DNA from: Cordylochernes scorpioides
Taxonomy: Eukaryota > Arthropoda > Arachnida > Pseudoscorpiones > Chernetidae
Reading direction: 5' to 3'
Length of the DNA: 64,000 bases
Assembly (NCBI GenBank): GCA_030710605.1
Contig: CP092880.1
Coordinates: 24,014,467-24,078,466, forward strand
Positions 63,563-64,000 of this stretch are shown here, piece by piece. Position numbers and translations under genes: made by a program. The notes beneath the pieces were generated by a model. That model did no database searches. It was not told the origin of the DNA and saw nothing but the letters and a program-made list of their open reading frames with translations. Position 1 is the stretch's first letter. Each line of letters begins with the position of its first letter.

Positions 63563-63829
63563 AGTTCCGTTGTGTCCGAGGGCCTCTGGACTTTGACCTC
63601 CGATAGTCCAAGGACGATAAGTCCACTCGAAGCGGTAGATAGCGGTCAGGACTTGATAGTCTACTGTCGCTCAGGTCTACATTCCTTTATTTCGTTAGAT
63701 ATTGTACTTATCTTTATGTAGGTTCTTCTCGGCTGTTGTTATCTTGGACGTTCATGTGTATTTTTGTTCAGGTTTCTCTGTATAGTTGTCGGTTTCTTCT
63801 CAGATTTTGACTCTGTTTTTGAATTATTT

Positions 63830-64000
63830 GAACGTCCATGCAATCTTCTAATTAAGTATGGGCTCCGTGTTTTTATTATTATTTTTTTTTAACTTTTGTT
63901 TGTCTTTGCCTTCTTATCATGTTCATGCATTCTTTTTCTAGTTAAGTATGGTTCTATGTTTTTATCATTTTTGACTTTTGTTTGTCTTTGGTTTCTTAGC
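63830..64000. repeat. Start of the satellite array (copy B)
   Basis: Two diverged units of the 83-86 bp satellite, cut by the window end. Confidence 0.8.

Larger units (their letters stand above)
42653..64000 (+). repeat. Segmental duplication, copy B
   Basis: Matches copy A from its base 1. Extra here: LTR element B (44086-46708), Gypsy C (46796-51979) and a solo LTR (55998-56353). Missing here: about 2.5 kb of mariner, hAT and FB1 sequence (junction near 55500, with about a dozen new bases), the foldback of 8118-8409 and the Copia relic. The copy continues past the right edge. Confidence 0.95.

Overview
The window reads as nuclear DNA of an arthropod, probably a chelicerate such as a spider. 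That guess rests on its AT-rich, transposon-packed character and the look of its LINE, Gypsy and mariner proteins, not on any database match. There is no operon structure. The only host-type protein gene is an intronless CD36/scavenger-receptor class B gene (12507-13868, minus), with one good tRNA-Phe and one decayed tRNA-Gly. Nearly everything else is mobile DNA of many classes, often nested.

The window is built around a long direct duplication. Copy A is 1 to about 19120. Copy B starts at 42653 and runs past the right edge. Both carry, in order: a LINE RNase H relic, a pogo-like MITE, a solo LTR in a TIR-bounded repeat, a mariner relic, a LINE fragment, a Copia fragment, Helitron-like elements, the CD36 gene, another Helitron-like element, a LINE C-terminal fragment and a satellite. 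They are very similar (a handful of substitutions across the 1.36 kb CD36 gene) but differ by insertions. Copy A alone has a foldback element (8118-8409) and a Copia relic (15166-17066). Copy B alone has two complete LTR elements (44086-46708 and 46796-51979), a solo LTR (55998-56353) and a 2.5 kb deletion. CD36 is open in copy A and broken in copy B by three one-base homopolymer length changes. A 100-N assembly gap lies between the copies, so unmerged haplotypes are a real alternative to a true duplication.

The stretch between the copies (19.1-42.6 kb) holds a full Gypsy element (20347-28544), a truncated relative of it (37936-39456) facing an inverted related LTR (to about 40090), LINE pieces, three palindromic foldback repeats, hAT-like and pogo-like MITEs, Helitron-like elements, the tRNAs and a decayed mariner with intact ends (40335-41631).

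Most notable: (1) four different LTRs carry the first 29-31 codons of gag inside the LTR, so gag reads through the LTR edge and the expected primer-binding region; (2) a 2.6 kb LTR element without pol encodes one unrecognised 599-residue protein and uses a tRNA-Leu primer site; (3) Helitron-like elements carry a U2 snRNA 5' end just inside their 5' terminus; (4) two different gag-pol recoding signals are visible, a -1 T TTA AAC site and a conserved +1-type TTT CGA site; (5) five LTR insertions all have ATAT/TATA 4-bp target duplications.
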